Shown one piece after another: positions 42,793-50,265 of a stretch of 64,000 nucleotides of DNA (position 1 is its first letter; each line of letters begins with the position of its first letter). The notes under the pieces were generated by a model that was given only the letters and a program-made list of their open reading frames with translations, was not told the DNA's origin and did not search any database. Source of the DNA: Caulobacter sp. BP25 (lineage in GTDB: Bacteria; Pseudomonadota; Alphaproteobacteria; Caulobacterales; Caulobacteraceae); assembly GCF_002737755.1 (NCBI RefSeq), contig NZ_PEGH01000012.1, positions 62,001 through 126,000 of the forward strand, in the 5' to 3' direction. The position numbers were made by a program, and so were the translations under genes.

Positions 42793-42902
42793 CGGAAGAC
42801 TCCGGAGGAGAGGGATGTTCATGGTCATGTCTTGGATAACTCCATTCTCTCGACTTCCAAACCTCTACATGCGTGGCTAGGCGCCAGACGCAGGAGCACG
42901 AC

Positions 42903-43382
42903 ATGCCGGCCGAGGAAATTGAGACGCCGACCCTGGCCGCCTGGGCCGGCGGCCCCGAGCGGTTCGAGACGCTGTTTTCGACCTTCTACGTCAGGGTTCC
43001 CGAAGATCCGGTGTTAGCGCCCGTGTTCGCCGGTATGGATCCTCGGCACGCCCAGCACGTGGCGGCCTTCGTCGGCGAGGTGTTTGGCGGGCCCAAGGCC
43101 TACACCCAGGCCGGCGGTAGCCACGCCGCTATGATCCGCAAGCACTTGGGCCGCCACCTGACCGAGGCGCAACGGAAGGCGTGGGTGGCGCTGATGCTCG
43201 ACACCGCCGACCAGGTCGGTCTGCCCACAGATCCGGAATTCCGCGCCGCCTTCGTCGGCTATCTGGAGTGGGGGACACGTCTGGCGGTGATCAACTCGGC
43301 CGACGGCGTCGCCGAGCCCGAGGACGATCCGCCCATGCCGGTCTGGGGCTGGGGCCCGCCCGGCGGTCCCTGGTTGGGGTGA
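42903..43382 (+). CDS. Group II truncated haemoglobin (TrHbO type)
   Basis: 159 residues. The 2-on-2 globin fold is shown by FETLFSTFYVRVPEDPVL, VAAFVGEVFGGPKAYTQ and the proximal-histidine helix KHLGRHLTEAQRKAW; the final helix WGTRLAVINS is characteristic of group II. Such proteins bind oxygen, NO or peroxide and often face oxidative stress. AGGAG precedes ATG 42903 by six bases. Pairing with a secreted peroxiredoxin suggests a common stress signal, but I see no regulator. Confidence 0.9.
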   Translation: MPAEEIETPTLAAWAGGPERFETLFSTFYVRVPEDPVLAPVFAGMDPRHAQHVAAFVGEVFGGPKAYTQAGGSHAAMIRKHLGRHLTEAQRKAWVALMLDTADQVGLPTDPEFRAAFVGYLEWGTRLAVINSADGVAEPEDDPPMPVWGWGPPGGPWLG

Positions 43383-43480
43383 GGTCCCTTGTCGGCGCGC
43401 GCAACGGCCTGACTTGCCGCCCGGCGACCTTTGGCCTAACCCTCCCGGCCTTGAATCTCATAAGAACGGAGCGGGCTTTC

Positions 43481-44425
43481 ATGAGCATCGCCTTCATTTT
43501 CCCCGGTCAGGGCAGCCAGTCTGTCGGCATGGGCGTGGATCTCGCCGAGGCCTTCGCCAGCGCTCGCGAGGTGTTCCAGGAAGTCGACGACGCCCTGGGC
43601 CAGAAGCTTTTCGCCCTGATGAAGGAAGGCCCCGAGGGCGACCTGACGCTGACTGAAAACGCTCAGCCGGCCCTGATGGCCGTCAGCCTGGCGGTGACTC
43701 GGACGCTGGAGAAGGAATTCGGCGTCGGGATCGACAAGGCCGCCTTCGTCGCCGGCCACTCGCTGGGCGAATACTCGGCCCTGGCGGCCGCCGGCGCCAT
43801 CAGCCTGTCCGACACCGCGCGCCTCCTGAAGCTGCGCGGCCAGGCCATGCAGCGCGCCGTGCCGGTGGGCGAGGGCGCCATGGCCTCGCTGATCGGCCCC
43901 AAGACGGACCTCGCCCTGGCCGAGGAAGCGGCCAAGGCCGGCTCGGAGGTCGGCGTCTGCGTCGTGGCCAATGACAACAACAACGGCAATGTCGTGATCT
44001 CGGGCGCCAAGGCGGCCGTCGACAAGGCCATCGAAAAGGCCAAGGAACTGGGCGCGCGGGCCATTCCGCTGAACGTCTCGGCGCCGTTCCACTGCCCGCT
44101 GATGCAGCCGGCGGCGGATGAGATGGCGCAAGCGCTCGCCAAGACCACGATCCTGGCGCCGCGCGCGCCGTTGGTCGCCAATGTCACCGCAGCCCCGGTC
44201 CATGATCCGGACGTCATCCGCAAGCTGCTGGTCGAGCAGGTCACCGGCCGCGTTCGCTGGCGCGAGAGCATGACCTGGCTGGCCGGCCAAGGCGGCGTCA
44301 CCCGCTTTGCCGAAGCCGGCGCCGGCAAGGTTCTCTCGGGCATGGCCAAGCGCATCGCCCCGGACGCCGAGTCGACGCCGCTGAACACGCCCGCCGATCT
44401 CGAAGCCTTCGCCGCTTCGCTCTAG
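43481..44425 (+). CDS. fabD: Malonyl-CoA:ACP transacylase
   Basis: 314 residues. Loads malonyl groups onto ACP for fatty-acid elongation. PGQGSQSVGMG at the start, catalytic S94 in GHSLGEYSALAA, and the conserved NVSAPFHCPLM (His) and NVTAAPV. ATG 43481 gives the standard N-terminus; the longer frame from 43181 overlaps the haemoglobin gene. It heads the fabD-fabG-acpP-fabF cluster. A TCATCCCGG repeat separates it from fabG. Confidence 0.97.
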   Translation: MSIAFIFPGQGSQSVGMGVDLAEAFASAREVFQEVDDALGQKLFALMKEGPEGDLTLTENAQPALMAVSLAVTRTLEKEFGVGIDKAAFVAGHSLGEYSALAAAGAISLSDTARLLKLRGQAMQRAVPVGEGAMASLIGPKTDLALAEEAAKAGSEVGVCVVANDNNNGNVVISGAKAAVDKAIEKAKELGARAIPLNVSAPFHCPLMQPAADEMAQALAKTTILAPRAPLVANVTAAPVHDPDVIRKLLVEQVTGRVRWRESMTWLAGQGGVTRFAEAGAGKVLSGMAKRIAPDAESTPLNTPADLEAFAASL

Positions 44426-44429
44426 AAAC

Positions 44430-44520
44430 TTTCATCCCGGGCGAGCGCAAAGCGCGGTTACCCGGGACCGCAACACGCGCCGGCGTTTCCGGCGATCCCG
44501 GCTCTGGGGCCGGGATGACA
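44430..44520. repeat. Palindromic intergenic repeat, family 1, copy 2
   Basis: TTTCATCCCGG begins it and CCGGGATGACA (44510-44520) ends it; the interior holds CGCAAAGCGCG and internal CCCGGGACCG / GATCCCGG arms. One base of the left end differs from copies 1 and 3. It lies between fabD and fabG, inside what is otherwise an operon, so a transcribed hairpin is expected. Confidence 0.85.
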
Positions 44521-44536
44521 CTGGGAGACAACCCAA

Positions 44537-45277
44537 ATGTTCGACCTCACCGGCAAGACCGCTCTCGTCACCGGCGCCACCGGCGGCATCGGCGGCGCTA
44601 TCGCCCGCGCCCTGCACGCTCAGGGCGCCCATGTCGTGCTCTCCGGCACCCGCGAATCGGCCCTGGCCGAGCTGAAGGCGGAACTGGGCGATCGCACCTC
44701 GACCGTCGTCGCTAACCTGTCCGACGCCGAGCAGGTGGATGGCCTAGTCGCCAAGGCTGAGGACGCCGCCGGCGCCCCGCTCGATATCGTGATCGCCAAC
44801 GCCGGCATCACCCGCGACGGCCTGATCGTCCGCATGAAGGACGAGGACTGGGACACCGTGATCAAGGTGAACCTGGAGGGCTATTTCCGCCTGTCGCGCG
44901 CCGCCGCCAAGGGCATGATGAAGCGCCGCGCCGGCCGCATCATCGGCATCACCTCGATCGTGGGCGTCACCGGCAATCCCGGCCAGACCAACTACGCGGC
45001 CTCGAAGGCCGGAATGATCGGCTTTTCCAAGGCCTTAGCCCAAGAACTGGCCAGCCGTGGCGTGACCGTCAACTGCGTTGCGCCGGGCTTCATCGCCAGC
45101 CCGATGACCGACGCCCTGAACGAGCAGCAGAAGGCAGGCATCCTGTCGACGATTCCCGCCGGCAAGCTGGGCGAGGGTAGCGACATCGCCGCAGCCTGTG
45201 TTTACCTGGCCAGCGACGAGGGGGGGTACGTCACCGGCCAGACCTTGCACGTCAACGGCGGCATGGCGATGATCTAA
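44537..45277 (+). CDS. fabG: 3-oxoacyl-ACP reductase
   Basis: 246 residues. SDR fold with TGATGGIGGAI (NADPH binding), NAGITRD, catalytic Ser in ITSIVG and YAASK as YxxxK; the C-terminus GGYVTGQTLHVNGGMAMI is the standard FabG end. It reduces 3-oxoacyl-ACP in fatty-acid synthesis. The gene is 16 bp after the repeat. Hairpin 45287-45326 and 140 bp separate it from acpP. Confidence 0.97.
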   Translation: MFDLTGKTALVTGATGGIGGAIARALHAQGAHVVLSGTRESALAELKAELGDRTSTVVANLSDAEQVDGLVAKAEDAAGAPLDIVIANAGITRDGLIVRMKDEDWDTVIKVNLEGYFRLSRAAAKGMMKRRAGRIIGITSIVGVTGNPGQTNYAASKAGMIGFSKALAQELASRGVTVNCVAPGFIASPMTDALNEQQKAGILSTIPAGKLGEGSDIAAACVYLASDEGGYVTGQTLHVNGGMAMI

Positions 45278-45286
45278 GCCGTCCCC

Positions 45287-45326
45287 GTTCCTTTGTCGGC
45301 GACCCGCTAGTAAGCCGAAAAGGAAC
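45287..45326 (+). other. Hairpin between fabG and acpP
   Basis: Arms GTTCCTTTGTCGGC (45287-45300) and GCCGAAAAGGAAC (45314-45326) pair with one unpaired base around a 13-base loop. No T run follows. It may end or process the fabD-fabG transcript so that acpP, normally among the most expressed genes, can have separate expression. Confidence 0.55.
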
Positions 45327-45417
45327 GTGATAGGCGGTGCCCGACAATTCCTGCGGAAAGCAGACGCCTCGTCTGTCAGCCCGCAGGTCGATATTTCATA
45401 ACGAGGGACTGAACAGA

Positions 45418-45654
45418 ATGTCCGACATTCTCGAGCGCGTGCGTAAGATCGTCATCGAGCACCTGGATGCCGATCCCGAGAAGGTCACCGAGAAGGCTTC
45501 CTTCATCGACGACCTGGGCGCCGACAGCCTCGACAACGTTGAGCTGGTGATGGCGTTCGAAGAAGAGTTCGACATCGAAATCCCGGACGACGCCGCCGAG
45601 CACATCCAGACGGTTGGCGACGCCGTGAAGTTCATCACGGAAAAGACCGCCTAA
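45418..45654 (+). CDS. acpP: Acyl carrier protein
   Basis: 78 residues, acidic. S37 in the DSL motif ([19 protein letters not shown]) carries phosphopantetheine. Standard ACP length and four-helix fold. ATG 45418 is preceded by a GAGGG. Its product works with FabD, FabG and FabF encoded around it. A strong terminator follows the stop at 45691-45735. Confidence 0.98.
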   Translation: MSDILERVRKIVIEHLDADPEKVTEKASFIDDLGADSLDNVELVMAFEEEFDIEIPDDAAEHIQTVGDAVKFITEKTA

Positions 45655-45690
45655 AAGGCGTCGCGTTCGCATAGCGAACTAGACCATATT

Positions 45691-45735
45691 CCGCCGCGTC
45701 GCACGGGCTCTTGCCATCGTGCGCGCGGCGGTTTT
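45691..45735 (+). terminator. Terminator after acpP
   Basis: CCGCCGCG (45691-45698) pairs with CGCGGCGG (45724-45731), with an inner GCACG/CGTGC stem, then TTTTCGTTT. It would separate acpP from fabF, which then needs its own promoter in the 85 bases before its ATG. Confidence 0.8.
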
Positions 45736-45819
45736 CGTTTGAGGCCAAGATTCGCGGCTAGCGCGTGCTTGGGGTAATCCCCAGATACCGCGCTCCGCGC
45801 CGAAGGTTGGGAGTGATCC

Positions 45820-47100
45820 ATGCGTAGAGTCGTTGTCACTGGGCTGGGCCTGCTGACCCCTCTGGGCCAGGGCGTTGATGTCACCTGGAAGAACATTCTG
45901 GCCGGCAAGTCCGGCGCGAACCGCATCACGGCCTTTGATCCGACCGAATACGCCTGCCAGGTCGCCTGCGAAGTGCCGCGCGTCGATGGCCGTGGCGGCG
46001 GCGGTCCGGACGTCGAGGGCAGCTTCGATCCCGATCAGACCATGAGCCCGCGCGACCAGAAGCGCGTGGACGATTTCATTCTCTACGGCATCGCCGCCGC
46101 CGACGAGGCCATCAAGGATTCGGGCTGGGTTCCGGAGACCGACGAGCAGAAGTGGCGCACTGGCGTCATCCTGGGCTCGGGGATCGGCGGCCTGTCGACG
46201 ATCGCCGACACCGCCATTGAACTTGAGGCCAAGGGCCCCCGCCGGGTCAGCCCGTTCTTCATCTCCTCGGCCCTGATCAACCTGATCTCGGGTCAGGTCT
46301 CGATCAAGTACGGCTTCAAGGGCCCCAACCACGCAGTCGTGACGGCCTGCGCCACCGGCGCCCATGCCATTGGCGACGCCATGCGTCTGATCAAGTACGG
46401 CGACGCCGACGTGATGGTCGCCGGCGGCGCGGAAGCGGCCGTCTGCAAGGTCGGCATCGCCGGCTTCATCGCCTGCCGCGCCGTCTCGACCGACTGGAAC
46501 GAAACGCCTGAAAAGGCTTCGCGCCCTTATGACAAGGACCGAGACGGCTTCGTAATGGGCGAGGGCGCGGGCGCCCTGGTCCTGGAGGAGTATGAGCACG
46601 CCAAGGCGCGCGGCGCCAAGATCTACGCCGAAGTGGTCGGCTACGGCCTGTCGGGCGACGCCCACCACATCACCGCACCGTCGGAAGACGGCGAAGGTGG
46701 CGGTCGCGCCCTGGCGGCGGCGATCAAGGACGCGGGCCTGAAGCCCTCGGACATCGACTACGTCAACGCCCACGGCACCTCGACGATGGCCGACGGCCTG
46801 GAGGCGGGCGCCGTCGAACGCTTCCTGGGCGACCACGCCAAGAACGTCGTCATGTCCTCGACCAAGTCGATGACCGGCCACCTCTTGGGCGCGGCCGGCG
46901 CGATCGAAGGTATCTTCTCGATCCTGGCGATCCGCGACCAGATCGCCCCGCCGACCATCAACCTCGACAACCCCGACGTCCACGTCGCCATGAACCTGGC
47001 GCCGAACAAGGCCGTGCCGCACAAGATCGACGTGGCCGTGTCCAACAGCTTCGGTTTTGGCGGCACCAACGCCTCGGTCGTGTTCAAGAAGGTCTCGTGA
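45820..47100 (+). CDS. fabF: 3-oxoacyl-ACP synthase II
   Basis: 426 residues. Condensing enzyme: catalytic C177 (VTACATGAHAIGDA), histidines in NAHGTST and MTGHLLGAAGAIEGIFS, Lys in the TKSMTGH region and the C-terminal NSFGFGGTNAS. It elongates acyl-ACP, mainly to C18:1 in FabF enzymes. The stop overlaps the mltG start by four bases, so the terminator after acpP and the tight fit downstream show a fabF-mltG-yicC-gmk unit. Confidence 0.97.
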   Translation: MRRVVVTGLGLLTPLGQGVDVTWKNILAGKSGANRITAFDPTEYACQVACEVPRVDGRGGGGPDVEGSFDPDQTMSPRDQKRVDDFILYGIAAADEAIKDSGWVPETDEQKWRTGVILGSGIGGLSTIADTAIELEAKGPRRVSPFFISSALINLISGQVSIKYGFKGPNHAVVTACATGAHAIGDAMRLIKYGDADVMVAGGAEAAVCKVGIAGFIACRAVSTDWNETPEKASRPYDKDRDGFVMGEGAGALVLEEYEHAKARGAKIYAEVVGYGLSGDAHHITAPSEDGEGGGRALAAAIKDAGLKPSDIDYVNAHGTSTMADGLEAGAVERFLGDHAKNVVMSSTKSMTGHLLGAAGAIEGIFSILAIRDQIAPPTINLDNPDVHVAMNLAPNKAVPHKIDVAVSNSFGFGGTNASVVFKKVS

Positions 47101-48167
47101 GCAAGAAGCCGTCTCCCCGCAAGAAGACCACGCGGGGCAAATCCTCCCGCCGGGAGACCGCGTCGGCCGCCAGCCGGCTGACGCGCGGCCTGCTGGGCGC
47201 CGTCGCCACCTTCGTGGCGGTCGGCGTGCTGGTCCTTTTGGTCGCGCTGTGGGCCTATAATGGGCCCGGCCCTGCCGCGTCCTCGGGGGACACCACAACG
47301 GTCGTCCTGCGCAAGGGCTCCAGCCTGCCGGAGATCGCTTCCAGCCTGGAGAAGGGCGGGGTTATCGGCTCGTCCTCGATCTTCATGACCGCCGCCAAGC
47401 TGACCGGCGCGGCGCGCTCGCTGAAGGCGGGCGAGTACGAGTTCAAGTCGCGCGCCTCGATGGCCTCGATCCTGGACGCCATTCGCCGCGGCCGCATCGT
47501 GCGCCACTGGATCACCGTTCCCGAGGGTCTGACCTCGGACATGGTGATGGACATTCTGGGCAAGTCCGACGTGCTGACTGGCGAGGCCGCGACGCCGCCG
47601 GAAGGCTCGATCCTGCCCGAGACCTACGAGGTCCAGCGCGGCGAGGACCGCGCTGCGGTCCTGCAGCGGATGATGGACGACCGCGACAAGGTGCTAAACG
47701 CCCTGTGGGCTAGCCGCCAGCCGGGCTTGCCATTCTCCTCCAAGGAAGAGGCCGTTACCCTGGCCTCGATCGTCGAGAAAGAGACCGGGCTCGCCGAGGA
47801 GCGTCCGCGCGTGGCCGCCGTGTTCGTCAACCGTCTTCGGACCGGCATGCGTTTGGGTTCGGATCCGACCATCATTTACGGCATCTCGCGCGGCCGGCCG
47901 CTGGGTCGGGGCATCTTGCTGTCAGAGCTGCGCCGCCCGACGCCCTACAACACCTATCTGATCGCCGGTCTGCCGCCGACGCCCATCGCCAATCCGGGCC
48001 GCGCGGCTCTGGCGGCGGTGCTCAATCCTCCGACGAGCGACGAGCTCTACTTCGTCGCCGACGGTACGGGCGGGCACGCCTTCGCCACGAGCCTGGAACA
48101 GCACAACGCCAATGTCGCCAAGTGGCGGCAGATCGAGCGCGAGCGCGCCGCCAAGACGGGGGGCTAG
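47097..48167 (+). CDS. mltG: Endolytic murein transglycosylase
   Basis: 356 residues. A basic cytoplasmic N-terminus (SPRKKTTRGKSSRRE) and one membrane helix (GLLGAVATFVAVGVLVLLVALW) anchor a periplasmic YceG domain. E227 in the SIVEKETG motif is the expected catalytic residue; LGSDPTIIYG and PYNTYLIAGLPPTPIANPGRAAL are signatures. It cleaves nascent glycan strands internally and influences glycan length. Gene order fabF-mltG is conserved with many bacteria. It is followed by yicC after five bases. Confidence 0.95.
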   Translation: MSKKPSPRKKTTRGKSSRRETASAASRLTRGLLGAVATFVAVGVLVLLVALWAYNGPGPAASSGDTTTVVLRKGSSLPEIASSLEKGGVIGSSSIFMTAAKLTGAARSLKAGEYEFKSRASMASILDAIRRGRIVRHWITVPEGLTSDMVMDILGKSDVLTGEAATPPEGSILPETYEVQRGEDRAAVLQRMMDDRDKVLNALWASRQPGLPFSSKEEAVTLASIVEKETGLAEERPRVAAVFVNRLRTGMRLGSDPTIIYGISRGRPLGRGILLSELRRPTPYNTYLIAGLPPTPIANPGRAALAAVLNPPTSDELYFVADGTGGHAFATSLEQHNANVAKWRQIERERAAKTGG

Positions 48168-48172
48168 AGGTC

Positions 48173-49054
48173 ATGCCACTGTCTGGAATGACCGGCTTTT
48201 CCCGGGTCGAGGGCGCGCACGGCGCCTGGTCCTGGTCCGTGGAGGCGCGCAGCGTCAACGGCCGCAATCTCGAGACCCGCTTTCGCGGCCCGCCGGGCTT
48301 CGAGGGGCTTGAGCGCGCCGCCCGCGACGGCGCCCAAGCGCGCTTCCAGCGCGGCCAGCTGACCGTCGGCGTCCAGGCCAAGCGCGCCGAGAGCGGTGGC
48401 GAGACCAAGGTCAACATCCAGGTTCTGGAGCGCTACCTGACCGCCGGCGGGCCCTATGTCGCCACCGGCATGGTCGCTAAGCCTTCGCTGGACGGCCTGC
48501 TGGCGCTGAAGGGCGTCATCGAGGCCCGCGAGGACGAGGACGACGCCGAGACCCGCGCCGCCGTCGAGGCCGCCATGGCCGCCTCGATCGCTCAGGCGCT
48601 GGACGGCCTGAAGACGGCGCGCTTGGAGGAGGGCGCGGCTCTCTCGCCGGTGCTGCATGGCCTGGTCGACCGGATCGAGGATCTGAACCGCCAAGCCGAG
48701 ACCGAGGCCGCCGGTCAGCCTTCGGTGCTGAAGGAGCGCTTTGCTCGCCGGATGGCCGAACTGATCGGCGAAAGCGCCAGCGAGGAGCGCATCGTCCAGG
48801 AAGCCGCCGCCCAGGCCGTGAAGGCCGATGTGCGCGAGGAACTGGACCGTCTGGCCAGCCATGTCGCCGCCGCGCGCGGCCTGCTGGCGGGCGAGGGGGC
48901 GTCGGGCCGTCGGCTCGACTTTCTCTCCCAGGAATTCATGCGAGAATCCAATACCCTCTGCTCGAAGTCGGCCCTGACCGCTCTGACCGCGATCGGTCTG
49001 GAGCTCAAGGCCGTGATCGAGCAGTTCCGCGAGCAGGTCCAGAACGTTGAATAA
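48173..49054 (+). CDS. yicC: YicC/YloC family endoribonuclease
   Basis: 293 residues. The N-terminal MTGFSRVEGAHGAWSWSVEARSVNGRNLETRFRGP and the C-terminal GRRLDFLSQEFMRESNTLCSKS motifs define the YicC family; E. coli YicC is an RNase that targets small RNAs such as RyhB. ATG 48173 is used; ATG 48188 (MTGFSR) is an alternative and fits the family N-terminus. It overlaps gmk by eight bases. Confidence 0.93.
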   Translation: MPLSGMTGFSRVEGAHGAWSWSVEARSVNGRNLETRFRGPPGFEGLERAARDGAQARFQRGQLTVGVQAKRAESGGETKVNIQVLERYLTAGGPYVATGMVAKPSLDGLLALKGVIEAREDEDDAETRAAVEAAMAASIAQALDGLKTARLEEGAALSPVLHGLVDRIEDLNRQAETEAAGQPSVLKERFARRMAELIGESASEERIVQEAAAQAVKADVREELDRLASHVAAARGLLAGEGASGRRLDFLSQEFMRESNTLCSKSALTALTAIGLELKAVIEQFREQVQNVE

Positions 49055-49688
49055 ACCCCATCATCCCACGCGCGGCCTGCTCCTGATGGTCGTCGCGCCC
49101 TCGGGCGTCGGCAAGACCTCGCTGACGCGCCGCCTGGTCTCCGACCATAGCGACCTGCACCTGTCGATCAGCGCCACGACCCGTGATCCGCGTCCGGGCG
49201 AGCACGATGGCCGCGACTATCATTTCGTCACGCGCGAGCGGTTCAAGGAGATGATCGACCAGGACGCGTTCCTGGAGTGGGCCGAGGTCTACGGGAACTT
49301 CTACGGCAGCCCCAAGCCGCCGATCATGCAGGCCTTGGAGCGGGGCGAGAGCGCGCTGTTCGACATCGACTTTCAGGGCGCGATGAAGGTGCACGCCCAG
49401 GCGAAGGAGGATAGCGTCCTTGTCTACATCCTGCCGCCGTCCCTGGCCGAGATGAGCCGTCGCCTGCACACGCGCAGCCAGGACAGCGAGGAAGTCATCC
49501 ACCGTCGCCTGTCGCGGGCCAAGGACGAGGTCGCGGCCTGGGAGCTGTTCGACTACGTGATCCTGAACGACGACTTCGACCGCGCCTATGCGGACCTTGC
49601 CCACATTTACCACGCCGAACGTCTGAGGCGGTCGCGTAACCCCTGGATCGGTAACCTGGTGGGCGATCTGCTCAAGGAAGAAGTCTAA
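49047..49688 (+). CDS. gmk: Guanylate kinase
   Basis: 213 residues. P-loop APSGVGKTSL, the GMP-binding STTRDPRPGEHDGRDYHFV-type segment (ATTRDPRPGEHDGRDYHFV), and FDIDFQGAMKVH. It phosphorylates GMP to GDP. The start is a TTG at 49047 overlapping yicC; ATG 49086 would cut into the strand before the P-loop, so TTG is preferred. It ends the fabF-mltG-yicC-gmk run. Confidence 0.95.
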   Translation: MNKPHHPTRGLLLMVVAPSGVGKTSLTRRLVSDHSDLHLSISATTRDPRPGEHDGRDYHFVTRERFKEMIDQDAFLEWAEVYGNFYGSPKPPIMQALERGESALFDIDFQGAMKVHAQAKEDSVLVYILPPSLAEMSRRLHTRSQDSEEVIHRRLSRAKDEVAAWELFDYVILNDDFDRAYADLAHIYHAERLRRSRNPWIGNLVGDLLKEEV

Positions 49689-49733
49689 ATTCCAGTGGCG
49701 GGCCGCTTGAGGACCCGCCGCCGGGGCCGCGCG

Positions 49734-49991
49734 CTACAGGGCGCGGCGGCTGAAGACCAGGTGGTAGATCGCCAGCACGACGATCGCGCCGATCGTGGCG
49801 ACCAGCAGGCTGTAGAGGTTGAAGCCGGACACGCCGCTGTTGCCGAACTGGTTGAACAGCCAGCCGCCGACGAACGCGCCGACGACGCCGAGCACGATAT
49901 CCAGCAACAGGCCGTTGCCGGAGCGGTTGACGATCTTGCTGGCGATGAAGCCGGCGATCAGGCCGAGAAGTAGCCAGGCGAGAATGGACAT
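49734..49991 (-). CDS. GlsB/YeaQ/YmgE family stress-response membrane protein
   Basis: 85 residues with three membrane helices: ILAWLLLGLIAGFIASKIV, IVLGVVGAFVGGWLFNQF and SLLVATIGAIVVLAIYHLV. Glycine-rich helices with GxxxG are typical of the transglycosylase-associated GlsB family, often induced by stress. AAGGAG lies nine bases before ATG 49991. The longer frame from 50045 is not supported. A 38-residue protein lies 62 bp upstream on the same strand. Confidence 0.9.
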   Translation of the reverse strand: MSILAWLLLGLIAGFIASKIVNRSGNGLLLDIVLGVVGAFVGGWLFNQFGNSGVSGFNLYSLLVATIGAIVVLAIYHLVFSRRAL

Positions 49992-50053
49992 CGGGGGGAC
50001 TCCTTGGGTGGCCGCCCTGCGCGACCTTGTCCAAAAAAGGCCCAACGGCGCCG

Positions 50054-50170
50054 TTAGTTCCCGCGCATGCGCTCCTGAACGATCGCGATCAGCTTCTCGG
50101 CGGGCGCGCGGCCCAGGGCGATGAACAGGCCCGAGCCCAGGATGGCTCCGATCAGAAATGACAGGCTCAC
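50054..50170 (-). CDS. Small single-helix membrane protein, 38 residues
   Basis: Short frame read from the minus strand: GTG start at 50170, stop TAA at 50056-50054. GGGGAGG lies six bases upstream, one of the best ribosome binding sites in the window. The product starts VSLSFLIGAILGSGLFIALG, a glycine-rich hydrophobic helix, and ends with a charged helix APAEKLIAIVQERMRGN. No known family is recognised. It sits 62 bp before the GlsB-like gene and may be transcribed with it. Confidence 0.65.
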   Translation of the reverse strand: MSLSFLIGAILGSGLFIALGRAPAEKLIAIVQERMRGN

Positions 50171-50265
50171 GCGGGACCTCCCCTAGGACGATGGTTCTCT
50201 ATGCAGGCGCTCCATGGCCGGGCCAAGGCGACAACGCGGCGCTGCGACGATCGGTCTTCCCTGGC

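Noticed and set aside
45679..47298. Open frame of 539 codons on the minus strand
   Set aside because: Antisense to fabF and mltG; composition of the translation is Arg- and Gly-rich, as expected for a shadow.
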